From Paenibacillus sp. FSL R5-0623 (GTDB lineage: Bacteria; Bacillota; Bacilli; Paenibacillales; Paenibacillaceae): a stretch of DNA of 64,000 nt. Positions 17,157-26,517 of the stretch are shown here, one piece after another; the first letter of the stretch is position 1, and each line of letters begins with the position of its first letter. The position numbers and the translations under genes are program-made. The notes beneath the pieces were generated by a model. That model made no database searches, had not been told where the DNA came from, and saw only the letters and a list, made by a program, of their open reading frames with translations. The stretch is taken from NCBI RefSeq assembly GCF_037974265.1, contig NZ_CP150233.1, positions 4,464,001 to 4,528,000 on the forward strand. The letters run 5' to 3'.

Positions 17157-18794
17157 CTAGCGCAAACGGACAGGCAGACTTCCTGTTGGCTGCAGTCCTC
17201 CGGTTAACACCTGGGACAGCACCCGAACAACTGCGGGTGTATTCTCATACGTACACACATAACTTCCCGGCCTCGAAATCTCCTGCAGATCATATGGATT
17301 GCGCAAAGCAATTACAATCAGGGAATGATTCTTACTAAGCTTTTCAACCAAATACTGTTGCCCTTTCGGAAGTTGACCTGCCGATGTGTACGTACATACG
17401 ATAACTTGTTCACGATCCGACACATCCTTCCATATGCGATCTACTTCCTCATATGAAGGCTGAGTCGTTATTTTACGCTCACGAACTCTGCCTCGCAGCT
17501 GCGATAGCGCCATACCCAACGATTCTGTATGGGACCATGGTTCATCCACCTCTGTCCGTTGCACAACCTCAGGCCAGATGACATATACGTCCTTCTCTGG
17601 ATTCAAGGGAAACAGCCCATCATTATGAACGATGGTAATACTGCTTGAAGCAATCTCGAATAGTGTTGATTCGTTTAGTTTACTGGAATCGGTGGATTCA
17701 GTGCAATTAACAGGTTCAACATCGGTTATCTCGACCGTTTCACTCGCTTTCGGCGAAACCAGATGATCATTCTGCTGCCCGCAGCGCTTTCTTTTCCATG
17801 TCATAATGCGTTCCACCGCCTGATGAATAACCTCTTCCGATATTCGCCCCATTCGAACTGCTTCCACAATGGCTTCCAGCGCAGCAACCTGATCTTGCAA
17901 GGTATGACTCACCAGAATCAGATCTGCTCCTGCTTCCACAGCACGAATCGCAGCTTCAGCTACCCCATATGGCTTGGATATCGCATGCATTTCAAGACAG
18001 TCTGTAATAATAATGCCTTCAAAACCCATTTCCTCACGTAATAGGCCCGTTAACACCTTATGCGACAACGTTGCCGGAATGGGCTCGGGCTCAATCGAAG
18101 GGAACATCACATGAGCTGTCATAATAGCATCAACTCTGGCCTCAATCGCCTTGCGGAACGGTAACAACTCCATCTGTTCCAGCCTGTTTCGATCATGAGG
18201 TACCGTAACCATACCAAGATGAGAATCTACGGCGGTATCTCCATGTCCCGGAAAATGTTTGGCAGTAGCAGCTATGCCCTGTGATTGATATCCGGTGATG
18301 GCTGCTACGCCATGAGTGGCCACACTTTCAGCATGTTCACCATACGAACGCACACCGATAACCGGGTTAAGCGGGTTGTTATTCACGTCGACCACTGGCG
18401 CAAGGTTCATATCAATACCGATGCTTTTTAACTCACAACCCAGAATTCGAGCACACTCCAGTGTATATTCCGGATTGCCTGTCGCACCAAGTGCCATATT
18501 ACCCGGCACTTGGGTCATTCCCTCTTGGTCAATCCGTGCAACCATGCCACCTTCCTGGTCCACCGAAATCATGAGTGGTAGGGCCCCCGCTTCAGCAGCC
18601 ATATCTTGCAGTTCGGCGGACAGCCGTGTCAATTGATCTACACTTTCGACATTACGCCGGAAATAAATGACGCCGCCGACGTGATAGTCACGGATTAAGC
18701 GAGTAATCTGTTCATCTGCGTGCTGACCGTGAAATCCACACATTAACAATTGGCCTACCTTTTGCTCCAATGTCAGATCATTTAAGACCTTCAT
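17157..18794 (-). CDS. nagZ: Glycoside hydrolase family 3, beta-N-acetylhexosaminidase type
   Basis: 545 residues. KHFPGHGDT (179-187) followed by DSHLG (Asp190-His192, the mobile catalytic dyad) is the NagZ/GH3 hexosaminidase signature. Asp265 in ITDCLEM is the likely nucleophile. A C-terminal alpha/beta domain (about 350-545) resembles the second domain of Bacillus NagZ. No signal peptide is seen, so it acts in the cytoplasm on imported beta-GlcNAc glycosides such as chito-oligosaccharides or muropeptides. It is the last gene of the operon with an ABC importer and YesMN-type system, which suggests the imported sugar is its substrate. Confidence 0.9.
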   Translation of the reverse strand: MKVLNDLTLEQKVGQLLMCGFHGQHADEQITRLIRDYHVGGVIYFRRNVESVDQLTRLSAELQDMAAEAGALPLMISVDQEGGMVARIDQEGMTQVPGNMALGATGNPEYTLECARILGCELKSIGIDMNLAPVVDVNNNPLNPVIGVRSYGEHAESVATHGVAAITGYQSQGIAATAKHFPGHGDTAVDSHLGMVTVPHDRNRLEQMELLPFRKAIEARVDAIMTAHVMFPSIEPEPIPATLSHKVLTGLLREEMGFEGIIITDCLEMHAISKPYGVAEAAIRAVEAGADLILVSHTLQDQVAALEAIVEAVRMGRISEEVIHQAVERIMTWKRKRCGQQNDHLVSPKASETVEITDVEPVNCTESTDSSKLNESTLFEIASSSITIVHNDGLFPLNPEKDVYVIWPEVVQRTEVDEPWSHTESLGMALSQLRGRVRERKITTQPSYEEVDRIWKDVSDREQVIVCTYTSAGQLPKGQQYLVEKLSKNHSLIVIALRNPYDLQEISRPGSYVCTYENTPAVVRVLSQVLTGGLQPTGSLPVRLR

Positions 18795-18822
18795 TTGACC
18801 TCTCCTCTCGGTTCCCTTGCCA

Positions 18823-20454
18823 CTACGAACCTAATCGTTTACTCTGCCTGTACTCGGAGGGTTTCATGTGGAAGTGTTTATGAAACACCTTGGAGAAGTA
18901 ACGGCGCTCCTTGAACCCTGTTGCTTCCCCAATCGCTGTAATGCTCCATTCGGTTGTACTCAACAATAAAGCGGCACTTTCCATCCGTTTCTGCGTCATG
19001 TATTCCACAAAAGTAACACCCATTTGGGTTTTAAATAGCTGGCAGAAGTATCCCGGGCTGATTCCGAGCCAATCTGAGACTTCATCTATTCCCAAGTCCT
19101 GTTGCAGCCGTGCATCCATATACTCACATGCAGACAGGATCAGTTCCGATACAGAAGGACGTGGCTGAGTTTGTTTACCCTGATAGGCATGGGTAACAAC
19201 CTCTGCAATTTCAAGGAGTTCCCTCATGGATACGGCCCCCTGCAGTGCATTCCAATAATTCACTTCGTGCTCTTCAGCGATGACCTGTACTTCACGAAGT
19301 TCCCGAAGCATGTGTACAAGCATAAACCGAAGATTGGTTTCATCTATCTTGCTAAAGGATTGTCCTGAATTCCCCATTTGCTGTTTAAGCCGCTCCAATA
19401 CATCACGTAACCCCTGCTTGTTTCCTTGACGAATCCACCGAGTAACAAGCTCCAGATCTTCTCTTGTAATCCATGAGTTAGCCCCTTTGGAGGCCGTATG
19501 ATCATAGGATAAGGTGGTTTCGGGACAACTGGCTTTCAGCACCCTTTCTTCACTCTCCCAATGGGACATCAGTATTTTTTGACAATGCCGGAATCGCTCC
19601 AGAATTTGACTTTCCAAGTTCACGGGCACAGCATCCTGAACAACCCTAACCTTCACATTTGAATCCAGGGATAATATCTCATTTAATTCGAGACACAGTT
19701 GATGGGCCAGATCCTCTGAGCGACGTTTCCAGTCCCCCGATGCCTCCAGCAGGATGCACCACTCCCCTTTGCGGGTCGAAAGAATCTGACAGTCCCCCTT
19801 AATTCTCTCTGCCACTTCCCTAAGTCTGGAACTTATGGTCTCATGCCATCGTTGATGCTGAAGTTCGGACCAGCCGATCGAATGGCGAAAATAACCGACT
19901 GCATCCACCAGCAGCAACGTATACGGTGCAGTAGTTGTTATGAATTCAGGAACAGAGGCAGGATAGGCAACCTTCAATGGTGCTTCTCCTCGCAACAGGT
20001 CAATCAACTGTTTGTGTCTGATCCAGCTTTCCATCTCTTGGTTGCGATAACGTTGCGATTCGTTTTCCAGACGTCTCTTCTGGATCTGCCCGGCAAGCTC
20101 ACGCAGTTTATGTTCCAGATTCAAATAATCAATTGGCTTGCATATGTATTCATGTACGTTATACTTGATAGCGGTTCGAGCATATTCAAACTGCTGATAA
20201 CCGGTCAGCAAAATAATCTCACACGTTTCACCCTGCTCTCGCAGTAAACGAATAAGTTCCAATCCATCCATAGACGGCATCCGAATATCACACAAGAGAA
20301 TGTCTGGATGACTCTCTGTTACTTTGCCCAGCGCTTCTGCACCACTTCTCGCTGTACCTGTGATTTCAATCCCCATCTCTTCCCAGGGTAAAATGAAGTT
20401 CAGATTCTCCAGAATCGGCAGCTCATCGTCAACCAACATTGCAGTCAGATTCAT
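18823..20454 (-). CDS. YesN-like response regulator with AraC output domain
   Basis: 543 residues. The receiver domain (1-120) shows DDELPILENL (acidic pocket), the phospho-acceptor DILLCDIRMPSMDG, and a conserved Lys in YICKPIDY. A long middle region (120-430) has no known motif. The C-terminal AraC tandem helix-turn-helix (about 440-540: LGIDEVSDWLGISPGYFCQLFK, ITAIGEATGFKERRYFSKVFHKHF) binds DNA. It should activate the ABC operon when phosphorylated by the kinase. Its ATG overlaps the kinase stop (ATGA), a sign of translational coupling. Confidence 0.93.
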   Translation of the reverse strand: MNLTAMLVDDELPILENLNFILPWEEMGIEITGTARSGAEALGKVTESHPDILLCDIRMPSMDGLELIRLLREQGETCEIILLTGYQQFEYARTAIKYNVHEYICKPIDYLNLEHKLRELAGQIQKRRLENESQRYRNQEMESWIRHKQLIDLLRGEAPLKVAYPASVPEFITTTAPYTLLLVDAVGYFRHSIGWSELQHQRWHETISSRLREVAERIKGDCQILSTRKGEWCILLEASGDWKRRSEDLAHQLCLELNEILSLDSNVKVRVVQDAVPVNLESQILERFRHCQKILMSHWESEERVLKASCPETTLSYDHTASKGANSWITREDLELVTRWIRQGNKQGLRDVLERLKQQMGNSGQSFSKIDETNLRFMLVHMLRELREVQVIAEEHEVNYWNALQGAVSMRELLEIAEVVTHAYQGKQTQPRPSVSELILSACEYMDARLQQDLGIDEVSDWLGISPGYFCQLFKTQMGVTFVEYMTQKRMESAALLLSTTEWSITAIGEATGFKERRYFSKVFHKHFHMKPSEYRQSKRLGS

Positions 20455-22286
20455 CCGGCTTCCTCCTGCTCATATAATGGAATGATGCATCGAATAACTG
20501 TGCCATACCCCGGTGCTGAACATATAAATATGCCATAACCGGCCCCGTATTGAATACGAATTCGATCTGCCACACTTCGTAATCCTAATCCCCTGCGTTC
20601 CGTTATGGACGATAATGATTCCGCCCCTCCCGTGAGCATATCTTCCGGCGGATCTTCTGCCATATACTCAAATCGTGCGAGCATTTCCTGGGGAATACCG
20701 ATCCCATTATCCTCAACGCATAACACCAGATGGCCCCGTTCTGCATATGCGCTTATCCGCAGTACACCTGGATAGGTGATCCCCTCAAACCCATGTTGAA
20801 TGCTATTTTCCACCAGAGGCTGGAGGGTAAGCTTAAGCAGGATTGAGCTGTATAGATGGGGTGGAATGTCAATCTCATAGGTGAACAAATCACTGAACCT
20901 GTACTGTTGAATCTCCAGATAACTCTGCAAATGCCTGATTTCCTCACCCAGTGGAATCTCCTCCTGATCCTGAATGCTGATACGAAGCATATTGCCAAGT
21001 CGGGTCACCATCTCGCTTACTTTGCGGCCCTCCCCCCGCAGTGCTAATCCATTAATGGATTCCAATGTGTTAAACAGAAAATGAGGTTTGATCTGGGCCT
21101 GTAGTACACGCAGTTCCGCTTGGGCCTTCTGCTCTTGCTCTGCCCGAACACGACGGAATAATCCCCCGATCCGATCCAATAGTTCATTGAACCCTTGCGC
21201 AAGCAGCTGCATTTCATCGAATCCTTTTCCTTCCACCCTCGCATTAAAATCACCATCATCCACACGACGCATAAACCGTACAAGTACAGCAATGTTACCC
21301 GTGATGCGATTCATGAAAAAAAGATTAAAGATCATCGCTGCGAGCAGGCATAACAGAATAATAATGACAGACCAACCGGCAAAGGCATTGGTTTCCGCAG
21401 ATAAGGCTTCCCATGAAGTCACACTTACGAGACTCCAGTTATAGTTCTTCAGATGATATTGCGAAATGATGCTCTCCTTGCCGTCAAAGACCGTTCTGAC
21501 GCTACTAAAGCCAGGACCGTAACGGCTGGATTCAGCACCAAGGTTTTGCATGTTCTCACCGTTATATATACCTGCAGGATCATAGACGATCAGCCCTTCT
21601 TCATTAATTAACAGGAATGATGTATCCTGTGCCGAATCGCTGATTTGCAGGTGACGGAAGATCCGGTCGATCTCTCCTTTTTTGATCTGAACAACAAGCA
21701 CGCCGATATTTTGAAAATAACTGAGTTCTTTGACCAGTCTGATCTGGGTGAAGACAGGCTCTACCCCGGTTAATTCGGGATATTCCAGTGGTGCGAGCCA
21801 TTTGGGCACACCATTGAGTTGCTGAATTTCGTTGAATAAGGGATGCACTTTGAATTGCTGGAAAGGAAGGGCTTGAAAATTCTCTTTGGTGAAGATGGAG
21901 ACAATCTGGTTGTTCTCGGACGAACGCAAATCATATAAAAAGGCATAACTGATGAACGGATAGTTATATAGAAGGGAACGGAAATTGCGCTGGCTGGCAT
22001 TGAGGGATAACTGATTACCGGTTCCCAGATCCTGCTTGGTCGGATCTTTGGCGTTCAACGCCATTTGAAAAACCGATGTGGCTATCCCGTTGTCGGTCAC
22101 ATTGTTAATCTGCTGAAATACATTCTCGATATTGTAGCTGATGGCCTGAAGCGCATATTCGGCCTGTTGATTGTATTTTTTCTCAATCGTATGTGATGTG
22201 ACCAGAAACATGCCAATGCCCAGTGCACACATCGGTACAATAATCAGCAGCAGAAATGCCAAGGCCAGCTTCATTCGCAAGTTCAT
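20451..22286 (-). CDS. YesM-like sensor histidine kinase
   Basis: 611 residues. One transmembrane helix lies near the N terminus (6-28). An extracellular sensor region (about 30-295) and a second helix (about 298-320) come next. A HAMP linker follows, and the His_kinase block AQIKPHFLFNTLESI contains the phosphorylated His. The HATPase region has N-box VENSIQHGFEG, DNGIGIP and GLGLRSVADRI. It is the cognate partner of the downstream regulator and probably reads an extracellular sugar or the ligand-loaded binding protein. Confidence 0.94.
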   Translation of the reverse strand: MNLRMKLALAFLLLIIVPMCALGIGMFLVTSHTIEKKYNQQAEYALQAISYNIENVFQQINNVTDNGIATSVFQMALNAKDPTKQDLGTGNQLSLNASQRNFRSLLYNYPFISYAFLYDLRSSENNQIVSIFTKENFQALPFQQFKVHPLFNEIQQLNGVPKWLAPLEYPELTGVEPVFTQIRLVKELSYFQNIGVLVVQIKKGEIDRIFRHLQISDSAQDTSFLLINEEGLIVYDPAGIYNGENMQNLGAESSRYGPGFSSVRTVFDGKESIISQYHLKNYNWSLVSVTSWEALSAETNAFAGWSVIIILLCLLAAMIFNLFFMNRITGNIAVLVRFMRRVDDGDFNARVEGKGFDEMQLLAQGFNELLDRIGGLFRRVRAEQEQKAQAELRVLQAQIKPHFLFNTLESINGLALRGEGRKVSEMVTRLGNMLRISIQDQEEIPLGEEIRHLQSYLEIQQYRFSDLFTYEIDIPPHLYSSILLKLTLQPLVENSIQHGFEGITYPGVLRISAYAERGHLVLCVEDNGIGIPQEMLARFEYMAEDPPEDMLTGGAESLSSITERRGLGLRSVADRIRIQYGAGYGIFICSAPGYGTVIRCIIPLYEQEEAG

Positions 22287-22318
22287 ATCCCGTTCTCCCT
22301 ATTCACTGGTTCATGGTA

Positions 22319-23149
22319 TTAACCTTTGACACCACCTGCAGTTACTCCTTCTATAATTTTCTCCTGGAGTATAGCGTAGATCACAAGTACAGGTACAACG
22401 CTGTATACAATACCTGCCGACATCTGGGCATAGTTCATCTGATATTGATCCCGAAACTGGACCATGCCCACTGGCAGCGTACGCAATTTATCGGTGGATA
22501 AGAAATAGTTGGCGAGTAAAAATTCGTTCCAGTTGCCGAGGAAATTAACGATAAAAACGGTAACAATAGCCGGAACGGTAAGAGGTATCACTATTTTAGC
22601 AAAGATACCCGGTGCCCTCAAGCCGTCCATGACAGCCGCTTCCTCAATTTCTCCAGGCAGAGAACGCATAAAAGCCGCCAGTATAATAATGGTAAACGGG
22701 ATCGCATTGGCCACATAGGGCACGATCAATGCCAGATGTGTATCCAATATGCCCATTTTGCGAACAAGCAGATAAATCGGCAGCATAAGTGCATTGTTGG
22801 GAATAAGCATACCGGCCAGAATCAGGCTGTACAGAAACAGGCTCCATCTCCGGTGTCTCATCCGGGTTACGGCAAAAGCGAACATGGCCCCGAGCACAAT
22901 CGTACACGCCGACGATAAAACCGAAATGTACAGGCTGTTCCAAAAATACGTACCAATCTTGGCATTCACCCAGGCTTCCACGTAATTGTTAAACTCCCAT
23001 GTTGTAGGCAGACCGAATGGATTCAGGGCGATTTCATTGTTATCCTGCTTGAAGGAAGAGAAAATTACAAATAAAAAGGGAAACAAAATCGCGATTAAAT
23101 ACAACATTAACAACACATGAGGTATACTGCTTTTTATGTTTTTCGCCAT
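22319..23149 (-). CDS. Carbohydrate ABC transporter permease (MalG/CUT1 type)
   Basis: About 276 residues with six membrane helices. The cytoplasmic EAA loop reads EIEEAAVMDGLRAPGIFAKIVIPLTVPAI, the standard coupling motif. The C terminus is VTAGGVKG. The ATG shares one base with the stop of the preceding permease. It pairs with that permease to form the pore of a CUT1 sugar importer; no ATPase is encoded in the operon, so a shared MsmX-type ATPase elsewhere is expected. Confidence 0.94.
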   Translation of the reverse strand: MAKNIKSSIPHVLLMLYLIAILFPFLFVIFSSFKQDNNEIALNPFGLPTTWEFNNYVEAWVNAKIGTYFWNSLYISVLSSACTIVLGAMFAFAVTRMRHRRWSLFLYSLILAGMLIPNNALMLPIYLLVRKMGILDTHLALIVPYVANAIPFTIIILAAFMRSLPGEIEEAAVMDGLRAPGIFAKIVIPLTVPAIVTVFIVNFLGNWNEFLLANYFLSTDKLRTLPVGMVQFRDQYQMNYAQMSAGIVYSVVPVLVIYAILQEKIIEGVTAGGVKG

Positions 23150-24033
23150 CAATATTCCACCTTCTCGCCCCGCCTCGCCACCAGCAGTTGATACACCGCA
23201 GTGAGCACAAGCGTCAGAGCAAAGATCAGCACTGCAATGGTATTGCCATAACCATATTTGAAGTTGGTAATTGCATATTTGATCATATATGTCGCCAGAA
23301 CCTCGGTGGACCCAGCGGGCCCACCTTTGGTCATGACAATCACGATGTCGGCTGCTTTCATGGCACCTGCAATGGACAACATGATCACGACCGAAATGAT
23401 CGGCCGAATCAGCGGCAACGTAATTCGCATTGCTCGTTGTACCGCCGTTGCCCCATCAATGGCAGCCGCTTCATCCAGATCACGGGGAATCGCCAGTATG
23501 GCCGCCAGCACCATGACAATGTAAAATCCCGTCCACTGCCAGGCGTTGGTCACCAAGATGGACAACATGGCAAATCGGTTATCCGATAACCAGTAGATGG
23601 GATCGATGCCCAGCACATGAAGCATTTTGTTTAATAGTCCGATATTGGGCTCATAGATGAATCCCCACAAGATACCGATAACGGCTGTCGACATGATGGA
23701 TGGTAAAAAAACAGCTGTTTTATACAGACCTTTCAGCCTTTTCACATTGGCAATCAGAAGCGAAAACAGGACGATCAGGGGTACCTGAATCAGTACCGAA
23801 AATCCGATGAAAAAGCCGTTATTCCTTGTGGAAATCCAAAAACGTTCATCGGTCAGTGCCTTCACATAATTGGATAAACCCACAAAACGTGGCTCAGCCG
23901 ATACCCCATTCCAACTCGTCAGGCTGTAATACAGGGAGCTGCCAATAGGGTATAAGAAGAACATTACAAACAGAATTAGGGCTGGCATTACAAACAACGT
24001 ATAGATTAACGGGCTGCGGAGTGAAGTATTCAT
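23149..24033 (-). CDS. Carbohydrate ABC transporter permease (MalF/CUT1 type)
   Basis: 294 residues with six helices. The start YTLFVMPALILFVMFFLYPIGSSLYYSLTSWNG is a typical CUT1 permease N terminus, and the EAA loop is DLDEAAAIDGATAVQRAMRITLPLIRPII. It lies 50 bases after the binding-protein gene and overlaps the next permease. It partners the following gene in sugar import. Confidence 0.94.
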   Translation of the reverse strand: MNTSLRSPLIYTLFVMPALILFVMFFLYPIGSSLYYSLTSWNGVSAEPRFVGLSNYVKALTDERFWISTRNNGFFIGFSVLIQVPLIVLFSLLIANVKRLKGLYKTAVFLPSIMSTAVIGILWGFIYEPNIGLLNKMLHVLGIDPIYWLSDNRFAMLSILVTNAWQWTGFYIVMVLAAILAIPRDLDEAAAIDGATAVQRAMRITLPLIRPIISVVIMLSIAGAMKAADIVIVMTKGGPAGSTEVLATYMIKYAITNFKYGYGNTIAVLIFALTLVLTAVYQLLVARRGEKVEY

Positions 24034-24084
24034 AGTCAGCCTCCTTCAGTCACTTCAACGATCGCAGTTTCAACTTGGATTGAT

Positions 24085-25452
24085 TTATTCCACTGAGGCG
24101 TTTGCTTCCTCTTGCACCTTTTGCAGCTCTTCTGCCATTTTCTCTGGCGTGGTCTGCCCACCAATCAACTTCTGGATTTGCAGATTGCTGATCTCTGTCG
24201 TCACATCGGCCTGAACGAGTGCATCAAATGCCGGGAACGACGTCTTGGACGCATTAAGCACAGCCACAATTTCTTTCATCAGATCATCGGTAATGCTATC
24301 GGTCAGCACTTTCTCGTCCAGCTTCATGGCAGGCAACACACCATCTTCCACAAGACCGCGGATCTGCATATCTTCATTGTAGAAATTTTTGATAAAAGCT
24401 TTCACTGCTTCCAGCTTCTGCGGGTCATCCGCCACTGCTGCCGAGAATCCGTATCCATTGTTAACATCTCTCATCAAAGACGTCTGATCTCCTGCTCCGT
24501 TCTCTACCGGAGGCATATTGAAGAATCCAACCTTGCCAATGAGCGATTCACCGCTCTGGCCTTCCTTGAATACAGATGATTTCCATGTTCCGTCATACAT
24601 TAATACCACTTCTCCGCTTGTAAATTGCGTGGTATATTCGGCATACTCGAAGCCCAGCTCACCTTTTTTGAAATAACCCTTATCCACCCATTCCTTATGT
24701 TTGGCAAAACCTTGCACAACACCCGGATCGGTCCACTTCGCTTCACCCGTTGCAAACTTTGCGGTAATCTCCGGTCCGGCATACCGTGACCACAGGTGGT
24801 TGGTTAACATAAGCGGTACCCAGCCTGCCTTGGATGCGGAAGCAAGCGGCACTTTGCCATCAGCCTTGATCTCGGCCAGTTTATTGTCCAGTTCAGCCAT
24901 GGTAGTTGGGGCTTTCCATCCTTTTTGTTCGAAGTACTCTTTATTATAGAAAAAACCTTCGCCCGAACCGCCAATCGGCAGTCCATATACCTTGCCTTCA
25001 TACGTAAACGGTTCAAGCGATGTAAACTGGTCCTGAATGCCCAGCTCTTGCAGGATTGGAGTCAGATCAAGCAGCATACCTTCCTTGGCATACACTTTGG
25101 AATCCGGGCTTCCGAACAGTTCAAAAATATCCGGCGGGTTACCTGCCGCCATCTCCCCGCGAAGCTTCTCCTTACGATTCACATCGGATTCGACACCATC
25201 CAGCGTAAAGGTCAGATTGGGTATCTCACCTTCAACTTTGTCCACAACATCCTGCAGAATGGCCAGTCTTTTCTGTTTGTCGGCTCCCACCTGCGTGTGG
25301 CGGAGAAGCATTTCAACCGGTTCCTTACTTGTTTCCTCCACAGGTGTATTGCCTGCGCCTTGCTGTGGCTCGTTACTTGAGCTTGCACATCCCGCCAAAG
25401 TCCATGAAGTGATAAGCAATAATGAAAGCAGTAATGTCATTCTTTTTTTCAT
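24085..25452 (-). CDS. Extracellular sugar-binding lipoprotein (family 1)
   Basis: About 455 residues. The lipobox LAGC follows the hydrophobic MTLLLSLLLITSWT. The mature part has the bacterial solute-binding family 1 pattern: NPPDIFELFGSPD, LPIGGSGEGFFYNKEYFEQKGWKAP, GEVVLMYDGTW and RDVNNGYGFSAAVADDPQKLEAVK. It delivers oligosaccharide to the two permeases. The ATG at 25452 follows GGAGGG; an ATG ten codons further up has no comparable site. It is the first gene of the operon. Confidence 0.93.
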   Translation of the reverse strand: MKKRMTLLLSLLLITSWTLAGCASSSNEPQQGAGNTPVEETSKEPVEMLLRHTQVGADKQKRLAILQDVVDKVEGEIPNLTFTLDGVESDVNRKEKLRGEMAAGNPPDIFELFGSPDSKVYAKEGMLLDLTPILQELGIQDQFTSLEPFTYEGKVYGLPIGGSGEGFFYNKEYFEQKGWKAPTTMAELDNKLAEIKADGKVPLASASKAGWVPLMLTNHLWSRYAGPEITAKFATGEAKWTDPGVVQGFAKHKEWVDKGYFKKGELGFEYAEYTTQFTSGEVVLMYDGTWKSSVFKEGQSGESLIGKVGFFNMPPVENGAGDQTSLMRDVNNGYGFSAAVADDPQKLEAVKAFIKNFYNEDMQIRGLVEDGVLPAMKLDEKVLTDSITDDLMKEIVAVLNASKTSFPAFDALVQADVTTEISNLQIQKLIGGQTTPEKMAEELQKVQEEANASVE

Positions 25453-25601
25453 CGGGTTGACCCTCCTCAAGATATTGAGCATTTGGCTTTACACTCTGAT
25501 TATAAAAAGCCGGAGCTTACATCGTAAGGATGACAATTCATCAATGGAGGGATAAAATCCTTCACTGGACCCATAATCTTGCATTTACAATGGATAACAG
25601 C

Positions 25602-25642
25602 AAAAAAACAGCCCCTGCGAAACATGTTCGCAAGGACTGCTT
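25602..25642 (-). terminator. Terminator after pflA
   Basis: AGCAGTCCTTGCGAA / TTTCGCAGGGGCTGT hairpin with a CATG loop and seven T (minus strand). Confidence 0.87.
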
Positions 25643-25675
25643 GGTTGATTGTTTTTATTACATATAAAGGTCAGA

Positions 25676-26425
25676 TTACTTACCTGAACAAGCCACGTCA
25701 GCCGTTTCCTGGCGACCTTGTTCGATCAGGCGATACGCCCGCTCCACTTCTTCTTCACTTGGTGAAGGAACTCCATCCAGTGGATATACTTTACCGAGCG
25801 CTTCCCATTTGTAGATCCCCATCTGATGGTATGGAAGAATTTCGAACTTTTCGACGCCATTCAATGTTCCGATAAACCGTCCGAGGTTAAGCAGATCCTC
25901 TTCCTCGTTATGAATGCCAGGCACATACACGTGGCGTATCCACATTTTCCGACCTTGCTCCGACAACCACTTGGCTGTTTTCAACGTTCTCTCGTTGGAT
26001 TTGCCTGTCAGCTTGATATGTTTCTCGTCATCAATATGCTTGAGATCCAGCAGAACCAGGTCTGTGTTATCCAACAGATCGTGAATCCGCTCCGGTTCGT
26101 TAAACCCATTGCTGTCCAGCGTCGTATGCAATCCCCAACGCCGCTTTACTTCCTTGAAGATTTCGGCTACAAAGTGAGCCTGTAACGTTGGTTCTCCGCC
26201 AGATATCGTGAGTCCGCCTCCAGAGCTGCGATAGTAGGATAGATACGGCTCAATTTCAGCCAGTACCTCCTCTAGCGTCATTTCTTTTCCACCATCCAGC
26301 GCCCATGTATCTGGGTTGTGGCAATACTGACATTTGAGTAGACATCCTTGCATAAAAAGCACAAAGCGGATGCCTGGGCCGTCAACCGTCCCGAAAGTTT
26401 CGAGTGAATGAATATGTCCGTTAAC
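25676..26425 (-). CDS. pflA: Pyruvate formate-lyase activating enzyme (radical SAM)
   Basis: About 249 residues. CLLKCQYC (about residues 29-36) is the CxxxCxxC cluster motif, next to TVDGPGIRFVLFMQG and the AdoMet-binding SGGEPTLQ. LDLKHIDDEKH and LPYHQMGIYKWEALG match PflA. It uses AdoMet to create the glycyl radical on PflB. The ATG at 26425 follows GGAAGAGG. It lies about 90 bases after pflB and is probably cotranscribed from the FNR-controlled pflB promoter. Confidence 0.95.
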   Translation of the reverse strand, partial: VNGHIHSLETFGTVDGPGIRFVLFMQGCLLKCQYCHNPDTWALDGGKEMTLEEVLAEIEPYLSYYRSSGGGLTISGGEPTLQAHFVAEIFKEVKRRWGLHTTLDSNGFNEPERIHDLLDNTDLVLLDLKHIDDEKHIKLTGKSNERTLKTAKWLSEQGRKMWIRHVYVPGIHNEEEDLLNLGRFIGTLNGVEKFEILPYHQMGIYKWEALGKVYPLDGVPSPSEEEVERAYRLIEQGRQETADVACSGK

Positions 26426-26517
26426 CATGCTGCCTCTTCCTTTCTGTATCCGCATCCGCTGTGCGTTTAATATGATTTGGAATGCCTTGCTCTAGCGGTC
26501 TTCTACTTGCAAATTAC

